A DNA stretch of 64,000 bases from contig CAXIWS010000717.1 in assembly GCA_964036195.1 (NCBI GenBank), forward strand, positions 1 to 64,000, written 5' to 3'. Source of the stretch: Sphaerolaimus hirsutus (Eukaryota; Nematoda; Chromadorea; Monhysterida; Sphaerolaimidae). The notes beneath the pieces were generated by a model that worked only from the letters and a program-made list of their open reading frames with translations, had not been told where the DNA came from and made no database searches. This document shows, in pieces, positions 1 through 11,600 of the stretch (position 1 is the first letter of the stretch; every line of letters starts with the position of its first letter). The position numbers and the translations under genes are program-made.

Positions 1-272
1 TATTTTTTCGTATCCAGATCTTATGTTTTTGTATCCAAATCTTATTTTTGACATATGATTTGGATACAAAAACATAAGATTTGGATACAAAAAAAATAAG
101 ATTTGGATACACTTGCTTGACTCTTAACTTTACTCTTATCTCTTAACTAATCATTTGCCATTTAACTTTACTCTTGTCCTTCAACTCATCATTTATCATT
201 TAACTTTACTCTTAACCTGCCATTTGTCATTTTACTTAACTCTTAACTTTTCCACTTGCGGAACTGGCACCT
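1..272. repeat. Right part of a long foldback (inverted-repeat) element
   Basis: The first 110 bases are a near-perfect palindrome of 'GTATCCAAATCTTAT' and 'ATAAGATTTGGATAC' units. They are followed by AT-rich 'CTTAACTTTACTC' units and the end 'TTGCGGAACTGGCACC'. The left arm lies outside the window. The complete version is at 40476-40895 in the second copy of the locus. Confidence 0.75.
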
Positions 273-1024
273 GTACAACAAAATAGTGTTTTCCTGCTAT
301 TAATAAAGTATTTTTTATTAAAAGCAGGGTTCACATTTTCAGAAAATCAGAAAATACTCTTTCTGTACTCACAAAAATAAACTCTACTGTACTCAAAACT
401 AATACTATGAAAAAGTAAGCATACAGGTGAGTATAGATACTTTACAAAGTACGCGTATGCGTGTTTACTCATACTTGAGTATGCATACTTTTTTAGTAAA
501 CGTAAATACGCATAACAACTGTGCACAGCAGTGCTTAAAGCGCGCTTGCTGCACTACACTGCGTCTGAGCACTTGTAAATAGCCACTTTTATAGGTATTT
601 AATGTATAGCTATGCAATAAATACTGGGTTAGCTCAGTGTGTAAAATGGATTTGCATATGTAAATAGACATTTTACGATTGATTCGATACGATTTTTTCT
701 GGCGAAATTTTAATGATTCATTGTATTTGAATGGTTTACTCTTAAGATAAACTTAAGACTTTGATTTTTAACTGTAGAATATCGAAAAATCATAAGTTTA
801 AATTTTTCTGGCAACTGGAAATTGTTATTCGGAACCACATAATTGTTTTTGAATTAACTGATTTCATTCCATGGCATTTTTAGGATTCCGACTTTCGACA
901 AAAAGGTAATCTTAAGATGCCTCGCAATGACAATTTTTTACACATTCCTTCTCTTTCATTCTCGAATAAACGCTACTATAGCCGTGCGTGCAGAGTGAAG
1001 CTTTGAAATTTGGAACTTTTCATG

Positions 1025-1297
1025 TACCGTATTTCCTCGAATTACCCCCGGGGGGTTTATTTTTTCAGAGTGAGAATTTTGAGAGAAAAACGTGAAAGAT
1101 GCAGCAATGACGACCATTAATAAGTTTTTTCAGCCTTATATAAGGATGTAGAGTGTTTAAACGATGTTCTAACGTAACACAGTAAGTGTTTTGAACGTCT
1201 GTTATGCATTTCCCGGACCACAAATTCATAGTGCTCATTTTGAGGGGGGGGGGTATTTCGAGGGGGGGGGGGGGGGGTATTTCGAGGAAATACAGTA
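1025..1297. mobile_element. MITE with TACCGTATTTCC ends
   Basis: Begins TACCGTATTTCCTCGAATTA and ends in G-runs plus 'TATTTCGAGGAAATACAGTA', an inverted repeat. There is no coding capacity. The homologous element in copy 2 is at 41667-41928, so this insertion is older than the split of the two copies. Confidence 0.6.
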
Positions 1298-1618
1298 ATT
1301 TGTCTTTTTGTCTATTTGTAATTTTACAGTGTGTTTTATTCGATGTCGAGATATTCATTTATGTCATTTTTGCTTTCGGCTTTCGTTTCGTAAATTTGTC
1401 GTGTAAGCAATCAAATTTTCCCTTTTATTTCATCGATTATTTGAAATTTGCAAAACTTATCACTCTAAAAATGAGCAAAATGTTTCAGTGCCAAATCAAA
1501 TGCAATTCAAAATATCATACAAATTTGTCAAATTTCATGAAGATGTCAAAATTTCAGTAAAAAATCTTTTCTTTAGTCTTTTATTTGAACAATTTGCGTG
1601 ACATTAGACACTTACAAG

Positions 1619-2469
1619 TAGGGTTCAAACGATATATCGTATCGAATATCGAATATCGGATATCGACCATTTTTTAATATCGAATATCGAATATCGATAT
1701 CGAAAATTTTGAAAAAATATCGAATATCGAATATCGATATCGAAAATTTTGAAAAAATATCGAATATCGATATCGAATATCGACCATATTTTCGATATAT
1801 CGAACCTGTATAATGTCCTTAATAAAGTTATTATTTTTGTTTTGAGATATTTGTGATTAATTTGATTTGCTTATAGTATCTAAGTTGATTGGTAAAAGTA
1901 AAGTATTTAATGTCATCCTTGTTGGAGTGCTTACTCCACATTTCTTGTATTTGGCTTGGCCACATACCTACTGAACTACCTACCTACCTCAAATTTGAAG
2001 CCAGAAAATGCTGATATGCTGCTTTTTTGCAACATGCCCTTAATCAATTGGGTTATAAGTATGAATTGTAATATCTACCAATTTTTGTTTGTCTGATACA
2101 ATTTGACTCGTCATTTTTTTTCTTCGATTTTCCCATTCTGACCATTGTAAACCTTGTTAAAATCAATTGTACTTTTCAGTAAAGAGCTAATCAACCATGT
2201 TTGCAACCATATGAAAATACAATATGCTGGTTGAAATATGCCTTGCTATACCAAAAGCTAAATATCGAATATCGAAAATATCGAAATATCGATATCGAAT
2301 ATCGACCATTTTTTAGTATCGAATATCGATATCGAGGGTCCATATCGTATCGAATATCGATATCGAAAATTTTGAAAAAATATCGAATATCGAATATCGA
2401 TATCGAAAATTTTGAAAAAATATCGAATATCGAATATCGATATCGAAAAGTGATATCGTTTGAACCCTA
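1619..2469. mobile_element. hAT-like non-autonomous element with AATATCGATATCG satellite body
   Basis: The terminal inverted repeat is TAGGGTTCAAACG / CGTTTGAACCCTA. The flanking 8-bp direct repeat CTTACAAG (1611-1618 and 2470-2477) is a target duplication. Copy 2 has the empty site with a single CTTACAAG near 42226. Both arms are built of tandem 'ATATCGAATATCG' motifs around a unique AT-rich centre. The 8-bp duplication fits the hAT superfamily. No transposase is present. Confidence 0.8.
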
Positions 2470-2487
2470 CTTACAAGGGTCTGGATG

Positions 2488-2690
2488 GCAGTCCCAGACC
2501 CTGTAAAATGCCCTGTAAAATGTAAAATGTCATGAAAGTGTCAAACGTCATGTAAAATGCCCTGCAAATTGGCAACCGAGTTGCCATTTTGCGGGGCATT
2601 TTACATACTCTTGACACTTTGCATGACATTTGAAATTCTACAAGAGATTTTACAGGATATGGGACTGACACCTGCCCCAATATCAGAAAC
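2488..2690. mobile_element. Introner-family foldback element
   Basis: Inverted repeat starting 'GGCAGTCCCAGACCCTG' and ending 'TTTTACAGGATATGGGACTG', with arms of 'TGTAAAATG' and 'CATTTTACA' units folding on a 'GGCAACCGAGTTGCC' centre. It has the same ends as the elements that form whole introns at 2884 and 25620. Shared with copy 2 at 42246-42430. Confidence 0.65.
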
Positions 2691-2742
2691 ATTAATGCAT
2701 TCCATTCCCACCCTCCACAATAAATCCAATCTACCTCCACAG

Positions 2743-2883
2743 GAAATTTACACCACATTCACATTTCACCAACCTCCAACAAAATCGGCGCGGTGCGGCG
2801 CTCGTGCGCCATGCTGCAACGGCTCAAACGGACTCAAGATGAGATCGACGCGTCCCGCCCGGTGGCCACGCCCATGCGCACCG
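2743..2883 (+). CDS. Host gene exon A (copy 1), unrecognised protein
   Basis: Open in the frame that reads ...AVRRSCAMLQRLKRTQDEID..., with acceptor CTCCACAG before it. The exon ends ...CGC ACC G followed by GTGCCACTCCC (donor). Removing the foldback intron 2884-3261 joins it in phase to exon B, giving ...PMRTGVGHGG.... Copy 2 differs here by a 3-base in-frame insertion near the start. I do not recognise the protein. The basic, helix-like segment suggests a soluble region. The start of the gene lies upstream or is not resolved. Confidence 0.55.
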
Positions 2884-3261
2884 GTGCCACTCCCAGACCC
2901 TGTAAAAGACCCTGTGAAATGTCATGGGTCATGTAAAAGACCGTGTAAAGTGTCATGTGTCATGTGTGATGTAAAAGTCCCTGTAAAGTGCCATGTGTCG
3001 TGTGAAAAACCCTGTAAAGTGTATCCCTGTATGTATCCAAATCTTTTTTTTGTATCCAAATCTGATGATTTTGTATCGAAGTCTCACATTTCGGCAACAG
3101 ATTAGGATACAATAACAAAAGGTTTGGATATGATAAAATCAGACTTGGATACACATGACACTTTACAGGGTCTTTTACATGACATTTGACACATTACAGG
3201 GTCTTTTACATGACATTTGACACTTTACAGGGTCTTTTACAGGGTCTGGGAGTGCTCCCAG
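2884..3261 (+). mobile_element. Introner-like intron between exons A and B
   Basis: The whole intron, from GTGCCACTCCCAGACCCTG to CAGGGTCTGGGAGTGCTCCCAG, is one inverted-repeat element with a nested 'GTATCCAAATCT' palindrome core at about 3035-3160. GT-AG removal keeps the reading frame. The copy 2 version (42642-42978) is 41 bases shorter and inserted at the same place. The ends match those of the intron at 25620 and of dispersed copies at 33 and 37 kb. Confidence 0.7.
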
Positions 3262-3399
3262 GAGTAGGGCACGGAGGGTTCAGCAGTCGGCCCTATGACG
3301 ACATCACGGGTACTCAGGCCCAGTTGAAGTATCATACTGGCACTTTGCCATTGGTGAATTTGAACAGGGAGCCGGTGAAGTTGGTGTGTTTGCTGTGCC
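3262..3399 (+). CDS. Host gene exon B (copy 1)
   Basis: Reads GVGHGGFSSRPYDDITGTQA and onward to ...REPVKLVCLLC, continuing the exon A frame. The likely donor is GTGGGT at 3400. Copy 2 (42979-43116) encodes the same peptide. The link to exon C is not resolved: no donor here gives the phase exon C needs, so an exon in between may be missing from this annotation. Confidence 0.55.
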
Positions 3400-3483
3400 G
3401 TGGGTTTTTTTGTGATGATAGTTGGATACTCACTTGGATACTCATTTGACTACCATATTTCTTGTATTGGAAGGGCAGTGTTC

Positions 3484-3720
3484 TAGGGTTCAAACGGGAC
3501 CAGTTTTCGAAACCGGGACCGGGACCAGAAATTTTCCAATGTCGGGACCGGGACCGGGACCGGGACTGGGTGGTCGGGACCGGGACCGGGACCGGGACCA
3601 GGAATTTTTGAATGTCGGGACCGGGACCGGGACCGGGACTGGGGTGTCGGGACCGGAACCACCCCAGTCCCGACTTTTTGCCGAACCGGGTACCGGGACC
3701 GCGGTCCTGTTTGAACCCTA
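3484..3720. mobile_element. hAT-like element with CCGGGAC satellite body
   Basis: Inverted ends TAGGGTTCAAACGGGACC / GGTCCTGTTTGAACCCTA, and an 8-bp target duplication CAGTGTTC (3476-3483; mutated to CAGTGTAT at 3721-3728). The body is tandem GGGACC. It shares the outer TIR with the element at 1619 but has a completely different internal repeat. Copy 2 has it at 43200-43491, 55 bases longer, so the satellite has changed length. Confidence 0.8.
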
Positions 3721-4113
3721 CAGTGTATTATTTTTTCTTAAACGTTTTTACTAAACCTTCTATTGGAGACCAGACCACCTTATATATTTTGCGATCTCTT
3801 CAGTCAATTTTTTAAGCTTCGTCAATAGCTCTGCCTCTTTTAACAACTCTGCATAAGGCAGTTATTGTTTTTAACGTGTGTTCTGCGTTGCCCGGGCCAC
3901 AAACAGCGGCTTTTGCTATTTACACTCAATTTGGGGGGTATTTCGATGGGGGTTATAAATTCGTAGTAACCGTTTTAAGGGGGGGGGGTATTTCGAGGGG
4001 TATTTTGAGTAAATCCGGTAGATAGTATAAGCCCTATCATAACCAAACTCAGTCATTTGTTTTATGTATGTTCTGATTACACAGATCACAAACTGCAGTT
4101 TTTGGCAATTTGG

Positions 4114-4187
4114 CATCTGGTAGCTCAGTCGGTTAGAACATTCACACGCAAAGTGAAAGGTCCCGGGTTCGGGTCCCGGCCAGGGCG
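4114..4187 (+). pseudogene. tRNA-like sequence (decayed, anticodon position GCA)
   Basis: D-arm and A-box-like TAGCTCAGTCGG, a 5-bp anticodon stem TTCAC/GTGAA with loop ACGCAAA, and a T-arm CCGGG/CCCGG with B-box GGTTCGGGTCC. Base 33 is C rather than T and the T loop lacks its usual A, so it is probably not a working tRNA. The acceptor stem is broken here (CATCTGG) but nearly intact in copy 2. It may be a SINE head or a tRNA pseudogene. Confidence 0.55.
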
Positions 4188-4308
4188 ATAAAATAATACA
4201 TTTTTGTACGATTTCTTCAGACTCATTTTAGGTGGGGTTATCTCGAGGGTTTTTGTATAAGGTCGCTCAGACATGGGGATGCTTCGAGGGGGGTATTGCG
4301 AGGAAATA

Positions 4309-4313
4309 CGGTA
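4309..4313. repeat. Target-site duplication of BEL element (left)
   Basis: CGGTA, repeated at 16597-16601 directly after the 3' LTR. A 5-bp duplication is normal for BEL/Pao integrases. Confidence 0.9.
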
Positions 4314-5415
4314 TGTGTAACATTATCGTAAAATGTAAAAACCTATAATATTTAAGTTAACTTTCTTAGGTTCGCTTTTATATTTAGTTAATTCAATTTA
4401 TTACGATTCCATTTATAATTCACATTCCATTTCTTAACATCTTCACATTCGCCATTTAATATCTCAAGCGATGTTGTTTACAACGTGCGCTTCACATCGC
4501 TCACATATTTAGATCTTAGTCATTGCTCACATTCCGCCACATTTCCTTGACAAGCAGCACGCAAATACGCCGTCATGTTTATGTTAAGCGGCGGGCCCGC
4601 CCCGAGCGGGGGGCCGGGCCCGCGCGCCATTTCAAATGCTGTCTGGCTTGTCTCACATTTTCACTATCTTGCCAGTTTAGCTCGCTTTTCATCGGAGAAG
4701 CGAGCGGGCAAGGATTGAACTTTCACAATTGGAAATGTTGGGTAAAAAATCGGAGATTAGAGCCGACCGATTGGCGCCAAACCAATCGCCATCGGTCTGG
4801 CCCTTAAAAGCCGATTTCACAGCTAAAATCGGGAGTGTTTGCAACCTCGTCAACTTCACACGAATCTCTTCCTAGGATCTAAATAAGCGCCGTAGTCACT
4901 TTATTAAGTCGCTTGTTTTTGGTGCTAAGTTTAACGCTTGGTGCTTTAAGTCACCTCAGTGCTTTATTTCACACCAGCGCTGTTTGAGGTGCTTTATTCA
5001 CAACCGCGCCACTTAATTCTCGCCTTTTGTCGTAATTAAGTGCCTTCTTTTAATTGCCTTATTTCTCCGGTAATTAGAGCTTCTTTTACGTTTTGTTTAA
5101 GTAATTAATTTAGTTGTAAATTAATTCCTTTGTTTACGTATATTTTTATATATATTTTATTTACATTTAATTCTTTGCATTTAATCGCCTAAATAAAAAC
5201 GTTCGTCAAAACCTTTGGTAAACAATCTAAATTTGCTTCACACTAACTCACGTCAATTCACTTCAACTCAACTAATCACATTTGATAAAATAACGGAACG
5301 TCAACTAGAGACGACGCTTCACGTCAACTTACACTTGTTCACATTTGTCCTCTTCCTCGGTTAGGAATAGGAGCTGGTTCACAAGTCACTTCAACAAGTT
5401 CCGTATTATTTTACA
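4314..5415 (+). repeat. BEL 5' LTR
   Basis: Starts TGTGTAAC and ends TTTTACA (TG...CA). It contains a GC-rich palindrome at 4588-4627, a TATA-like AT stretch at about 5138-5160 and an AATAAA at 5192. I count 14 TCACA pentamers and no TGTGA. The 94-codon ORF inside it is identical in both LTRs apart from one base and has no coding support. Confidence 0.95.
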
Positions 5416-5432
5416 TGGCGCAGCGAGCAGGG
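5416..5432 (+). promoter_or_regulatory. BEL primer-binding site, probably tRNA-Ser
   Basis: TGGCGCAGCGAGCAGGG directly follows the LTR. Its complement ends ...CTGCGCCA. A G before the CCA end and a GCAGCGA-type acceptor stem fit animal serine tRNAs. The position is certain; the tRNA identity is inference. The leader 5433-5693 has no other visible feature. Confidence 0.65.
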
Positions 5433-5693
5433 TGACTAATTAAAACTAATTGGTCACTCTAATTAAGTCGTCTCGCGCGAAATTTCATTGGAAATTGCTT
5501 TTCACAGCCTGAGTCACACGCACGGGGTTACGGTAATACGGTTTTGGACGCAAAATCGTTAGTAGCGCGTGCATAAATACTTACGATTTTATAAGTACAA
5601 GTCACAATTAACGAAATATTTATTTTATTATTTTATTTCGTTCACAGCTAGCTACCACTTTGCTAATAAGCAATAAATTGATCAAACTTTGCT

Positions 5694-8600
5694 ATGGCCG
5701 ACGAACGCATACGCGCTCAGCGAGGCGCCGCCGCCGCCGCAGCTATGCCTGCGAGCAACGTTGATGAGTTCGACACAGCTCATCCGTTGACTCAGCATAG
5801 CCGGGCGTTGACTGGAGTGCGCAACGGAGTGCTGCGTTTCACATCCAAACCGATTCCTAAAATCGTCAAAGACGAGTCACAACCCGCCGCCGTCAACATA
5901 CGCGCGGCGGAGGAAGTATTAGAATTACTTCAGGCCTACGGCTACCAAGCCGAGATGAAACGCTCGGACCTGTCTATGGCTATGGACAAATTCACAACCA
6001 CTGTCCAAGATTACATCACAAGCCTAGACAGAGACGAAGACGGAGTAGCCGAGGATATAAAGAGCGCCAACGCCAAATTGGAGCGCGCGCTCTACTCGGG
6101 CTCGAACAACGCAATGATGCTCATGGATGAGCTGGAATCGAGGATTGCGTCCGCCCAAGCGCACATCAAATCCGCGGAAAGGTTGATACTTTCCTTGAAA
6201 GGTCAGTCCACTGTTGATTTAACTACTCAACCCCTTTCACAACCCCCTTACAATAATGTCAATATGGGAAGTAGTTCTCAACCTTCACAACCGGAAACTT
6301 TGTTAAAGTTACCTAAAATCGAGCTTGCTAAATATAACGGTGATCCGTTAGAATGGGCAGCTTGGTGGGAGATTTTTCGAGCTCAAATTCACGACCGAGC
6401 TAATTTGTCAATGGGTATGAAATATACATACCTCAAGCTCAGCCTTACCGGCCCAGCAGCAGAACTGCTAGCCGGATTAAAAGGTGATGGTCGAGATTAC
6501 ATCACAGCGGTCACCATGTTACAATCAAACTTCGGTGAAACGCATCGGGTACAAGCCGCCCTTTGGGATAAATTGTATTCACTTGAAAAACCTTCGTCAA
6601 GAGGAGACTCTCTCACAAATTTCACACGAACCCTTTTGTCAACTCTCAATCAACTTAAAGAAAGAGGTGAAAGTGTCGATTCTGGTGCAGTATTAAGAAT
6701 AATTCGTGGTTATCTTCCCGATAATATTGTTCTTGCCGTCACAGAAGAACACCGGAATTCGATGCGCACCGCTGTAACCGGCGACACCGAACTCACAGTC
6801 GTCAGGTTTGTCGATGCATTAACTACCATTGCTCGTGCTCGGTTAGACGCGATGAAAACTGAACAACAAAGTTCACAATCTTCAACTGTTGTTCAGAAAT
6901 CACAAAATTCATCGGTAAAAAAGCCACAAAATGGAGGAGGTTGGCAACAGCAAAAGAAAAAGGGAAATAAATCACAAAATACCTTTTCAAAACCAAAACC
7001 TATTCACAATACGGTTGCTTTTGCTGGTACCAACGCTAACGCTGGTAAATCACAAGGAAAAAATAAAAATTCCACTCAACCTCCCAGAACTCCGGCGATC
7101 GGAGCGATTAGTCAAAAGCAGTCCTCACAACCTGCGGCTAACTATCGCCAGCCGAAATTCGAGTGCTTGTTCTGCGGCGTCAAAGAGCACTACACAACCG
7201 ATTGCCCTCAATACGTCACACCGAGAGAGCGCACTGAACGGTTGCGAGCTTTGGGCGACGTGTGCACGCGCTGCACGCGCAGAGGCCATCAAGCGGCACA
7301 GTGCACTCAACAATTGAGTTGCTACTACTGTCGCCAGATTGGTCAGCATCACGGGGCGTTCTGTCCTACCCGACAGGCACCCGCCAGGCGTCAGGTAAAC
7401 AATTCACAAAATAAAGCCTTTGTCAAAGCAACGAGCGCTAATTTCGTCAACGCTCAGGTAATCACAACGGGTGCGGCGTCGTCACATGCACCGCCATCGT
7501 ATCCGCCTTCACATACGGAACCGATGAGCGTGTGTGTCATCCCACCGGACGAAAACGATTTCCGGTGGAGACAGAGTACGCTGTACCAGCTGGACATGGA
7601 CGGCCCGCTCGACATGGGCGAATGGCCGAGGCCCGCTAACGCACAACAGGCGAAAGCTCAGGAGGAAGCCCGCAAATATCACAGCGAGAACGAGCTGTGG
7701 ACGACGCTCCGTGCCAACCTCATCCAGGAAGGCACAGATATGGAGGCTGTCGAGGCCAAAATCCGTGGCTTCCAGCAGAAACGGTACGAGGTGTACCCAC
7801 ACCTCAACCCGAATCAAATGTCATCGTCGGTGCCACTTCAACCTAGTCACAGGCCCACGGTGGAGGTGCTGAGCGCACAGGCGGGTTACGGTAACCCCAA
7901 CCCCGCTACCAGGCAGCAGGCCGAACAAGAATGTGAGTTCGATTTTGCACCTATTGTTCGTTTGCAAGTGGCCCAGGCTTCATTAATTAATAAAGACGCT
8001 GAATTAAATCGAGTCACAGACCCTTTGTTAATATTCTTTGACACTGGATGTGAATATTCATACATTAAAGCATCCGTGGCAAATGAGTATAACTTTGAAA
8101 ACAAAGGAGATGTTGTTCTTCAAATGAACGTGTTTGCAACAAAAACGCCCGTCACAGTCAATACGTTTTTGGTCGAGGCTGTCATGCCTATTTACAAACA
8201 CGTTGACAATAAGGGCAATATGTTACAAATTCCGCTCACTTTACGTGCAGTGGATAATTTGGCAACATATGCATGCCCACCTCCTTTGTCACAAGACGAC
8301 AAAACAGTCATTTACATTGTGTACGGTGAACATGCACAAGAACAATTCGCGGAACCGCTTGAATTGACCGAAATGACTGATGAGTTTTGTCACAAACTAT
8401 GTCAACCAGATGTAGTCATTGGTCAAGACTACTACTGGAAGTTCGACATTCGACCAACAGAAATCGAACTCCCATCTGGATTGATCATAGTCGAATCAAT
8501 ACTTGGATTGATGCTTGGCGGAAATGCGTCATCACAATCATTTGTCACAACACCCGACATTTCACCACATCAATTCATGGTTTCATGCAGTTCACATGCT

Positions 8601-11600
8601 TCATCAGCTGTTGCTGTTGGCCAAGAGACATTATTTCAATTTCACAGTCTCGAGTCAATAGGTATCACAGATGATCCATTATCACATGATGACGACATAG
8701 CTGAACAGTTAATTCTGGAATCAATTACTCTTGATCCAGAAACTGGTCGCTATAGCGTAGATTGGCCATTCAAATCAACAATTCAAGAATTGCCAACCAA
8801 CAATGCAGAAGCATTTCGTCGCTTTCTGTCACTGTTGAAACGGTTTCGAAAAGATCCCGATTTATTCACTACATACGCGAAAGTCATCTCAGATCAACTT
8901 CACAAGGGGGTCATAGAACCCGTCTATGGTTCACAAGATGGCTTGCAAGAACACATCTTACCTCACCAACCTGTCCTCACACCTGGCAGATCGACAACAT
9001 GTCGAATAGTGTATGATGGTTCTGCAGGTAAGCCAAGTCTCAATAATTGCTTATTCCGAGGCCCAGTTCTCACACCACTGGCACTCGGATTAATGCTTCG
9101 CTTCAGAGCCGGAAAAGTGGTGTTGTTAGCCGATATTGAGAAAGCATTTTTACAAATTGCTCTTCACCCAAAATCACGCGCTTTCACAAAATTTTACTGG
9201 CTGCGTGATGACACCATTCCATCTCATGAAGACAATATTCAAATGATGCAATTCACAAGGGTGCTGTTTGGTCTCACATGCAGTCCATCCATTTTGTCAA
9301 CCGTCATCAAATATCACCTAGAAGAAGAACTAGCTCACATGCATCCCGCTGAGACCAATGAACGAATGAAACTGGAGCTGTTGCTCAACAGCATTTACGT
9401 TGATAATTTAGTTATCAGCGTAGACGATGACAAATATGCAATACAGCTCTATCGTTTAATTAAAGCTGTTTTTGCCAGAGCAAATTTCAACATGCGCGAA
9501 TGGATGACAAATTTGCCTATGGTCTCGGAGAAAATCAAACCCGATGACCTCAACCCGAAAAAGTCACAATATATCAAAGTAATGGGTCTCGTTTACGATC
9601 ACATTGAAGACACCATTGCAGTGCCAGCTCCCAAGAAAGATTTCACGCTCATTGTCACAGCCACTCGTCGCAATTTAAATAAATTGCTGGCTTCAACATA
9701 CGATCCTATTGGTGTCACAGCACCCGCGTTATTTCGGTTGAAATTTCGCGTGTCACAAATAATTCAAAGGTGCAATATCACAACCTGGGATGAACTCATT
9801 GAAGACCCAGAGGCGGATGACTTACTAGACGATTTAAAAAGACACCTCTCGTCCATAAGTCAAATCAAATTCCCGCGCTCATTTCACTCTTTTGGCATCG
9901 ATGTCAAAGCTGTCACAAGGCCATTAGAGTTACATGTGTTTTGTGATGCATCAAAAGATGGATACGCCGTTTGCGCTTATTTGCGTCAAAAAGCGATTTC
10001 ACCTGACGAATACGGTTATGAAGATGACCGATATTTTAGTGGTTTTCTCACAGCTCGCACAAAACTAGCCCCACTTCCGTCAAAACAAGGTCAACCCCTC
10101 ACAATCACACGCTTGGAATTGCTAGGTGTCACAATTGGTGCACAGCTCATCGATTATTTACATCATGAACTCGTTGAGCTGGGTGGATGGAAAATTCACA
10201 GTAATTTCCTCTGGACCGATAGTACAGTTGTCATCGGCTGGCTATATACTGCAAAGCCGCTGGCTACTTTTGTCAACAATCGGGTCACAAAAATCCACTC
10301 ACTAATGTCAAAACATTGCATTCAAATTTGCAAGGTTGCTACAAAAGACAACCCAGCCGACATCGTGTCACGGGGTTGTACTTTTGATCAACTGATGATC
10401 GAAACAATGTGGTTCACCGGACCCACATTTTTAGCTGAACCTCTCACATCAACCATGCTTGACATTTCGCAATATCAAGCGCAACCTGTCACCGAAGAGC
10501 TTGCGAAAGGCGACATTCACATCAGTCGACCTTTATACGCTGGAGCAGTAACTTCACAGCCCGTTTCACAGCCTGATTCACAACCAGCTAATGCTCTTGC
10601 ACAGCAAGTACCTGTCAACTTGGACCCCAATTTGTCACAAAATGTCACTCCTCAAAATCCGTTTGTCGAAAGTCGACAACGTCACATCCCTTCAAATCCA
10701 TTCGAAATCGACATTCGACGATTTTCAACACTGTCAAAATTGTTGCGTACTGTCGTATACCTGCTTCGTGTCAAAACATATTGGCTAAATCGCTCCATGC
10801 ACAAGGCTGCAAAGCGCGAAAGCGAATATTTATCAAAACCCATCACACAAGCTGATTTGAACGAAGCATTTCGACATGTATTGCGCATTTCACAGGCAGA
10901 GGAATGTGCCAGTTGCATTTCACAAGCGCAACTTGGCAAACACCACATGCTCAAATGGGACGCGTGGAATAATTTATTATATTGTGTCACGCGTGTATCT
11001 CACAAAGAACACAGAAACCCTTCGTTGTTTTACTACCTGCCAAAGACCGGGTGGTTAACAACGCTAGTGGTTACTCATTTTCATGAGCTTGCTGGTCACA
11101 GTGGCATGCTTCACACTTTAGCAGATTTACGCGAACACTGCTGGTTGTCAAGTGCCAAGCAGGTAGTTGCAAAAATTTTGCGAAAATGTGTCACATGCCG
11201 CAAAGCGGAAGGAGGTCCATTCACATTACCTGATTTTCACACATTACCTGTCACTCGAACTCAATCACAAATCAAGCCATTTCAACATATTGGCATTGAT
11301 TATATGGGACCGTTAGTTTATTCACAAAACGGAACCCGTCACAGTCAACACATTTTGTTACTAACATGCTTCAGTACACACGCCATTCATTTGGAGTCAA
11401 CTAATAGTGTCTCGACAGCCGACACAATTATGGCTCTAAATCGTTTTATTTCACGTCGAGGCATGCCGGACACAATTTGGTCCGACAATGCCCCTGCATT
11501 CAAAAATTGCGTCAAAATGCTACCGGACGTAAAATGGCATTTTATCACAGCCAATAGTCCTTGGCAGGGCGGCGTGTACGAACGCATGGTAGGTTTAGTC

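Larger units (their letters stand above)
3925..4313. repeat. Remnants of CCGTATTT-type MITE around a tRNA-like unit
   Basis: G-runs followed by 'TATTTCGAGG' and the end 'GAGGAAATACGGTA' mark the right end of this MITE family. The BEL element inserted into its last bases, duplicating CGGTA. Shared with copy 2 (43695-44560). Confidence 0.55.

Noticed and set aside
2884-3261. Alternative splicing of introner-like introns at GTAAAA...TTTTACAG inside the inverted repeats
   Set aside because: These look like good splice sites, but joining there breaks the reading frame into exons B and I, while GTGCCA...CCCAG keeps it.
3422-3815. Regular GGGACC array that could suggest a CRISPR-like or coding repeat
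   Set aside because: Units are short and contiguous without spacers, inside an element with TIRs and 8-bp duplications; the genome is eukaryotic.
4523-4807. 94-codon ORF in the 5' LTR (repeated at 15704-15988)
   Set aside because: It is the LTR sequence itself; no ATG context, homology or conservation argument supports coding.
6931-7317. 128-codon ORF overlapping BEL gag in another frame
   Set aside because: No distinctive composition or motif; it reads like a shadow of the Asn/Gln/Lys-rich gag sequence.
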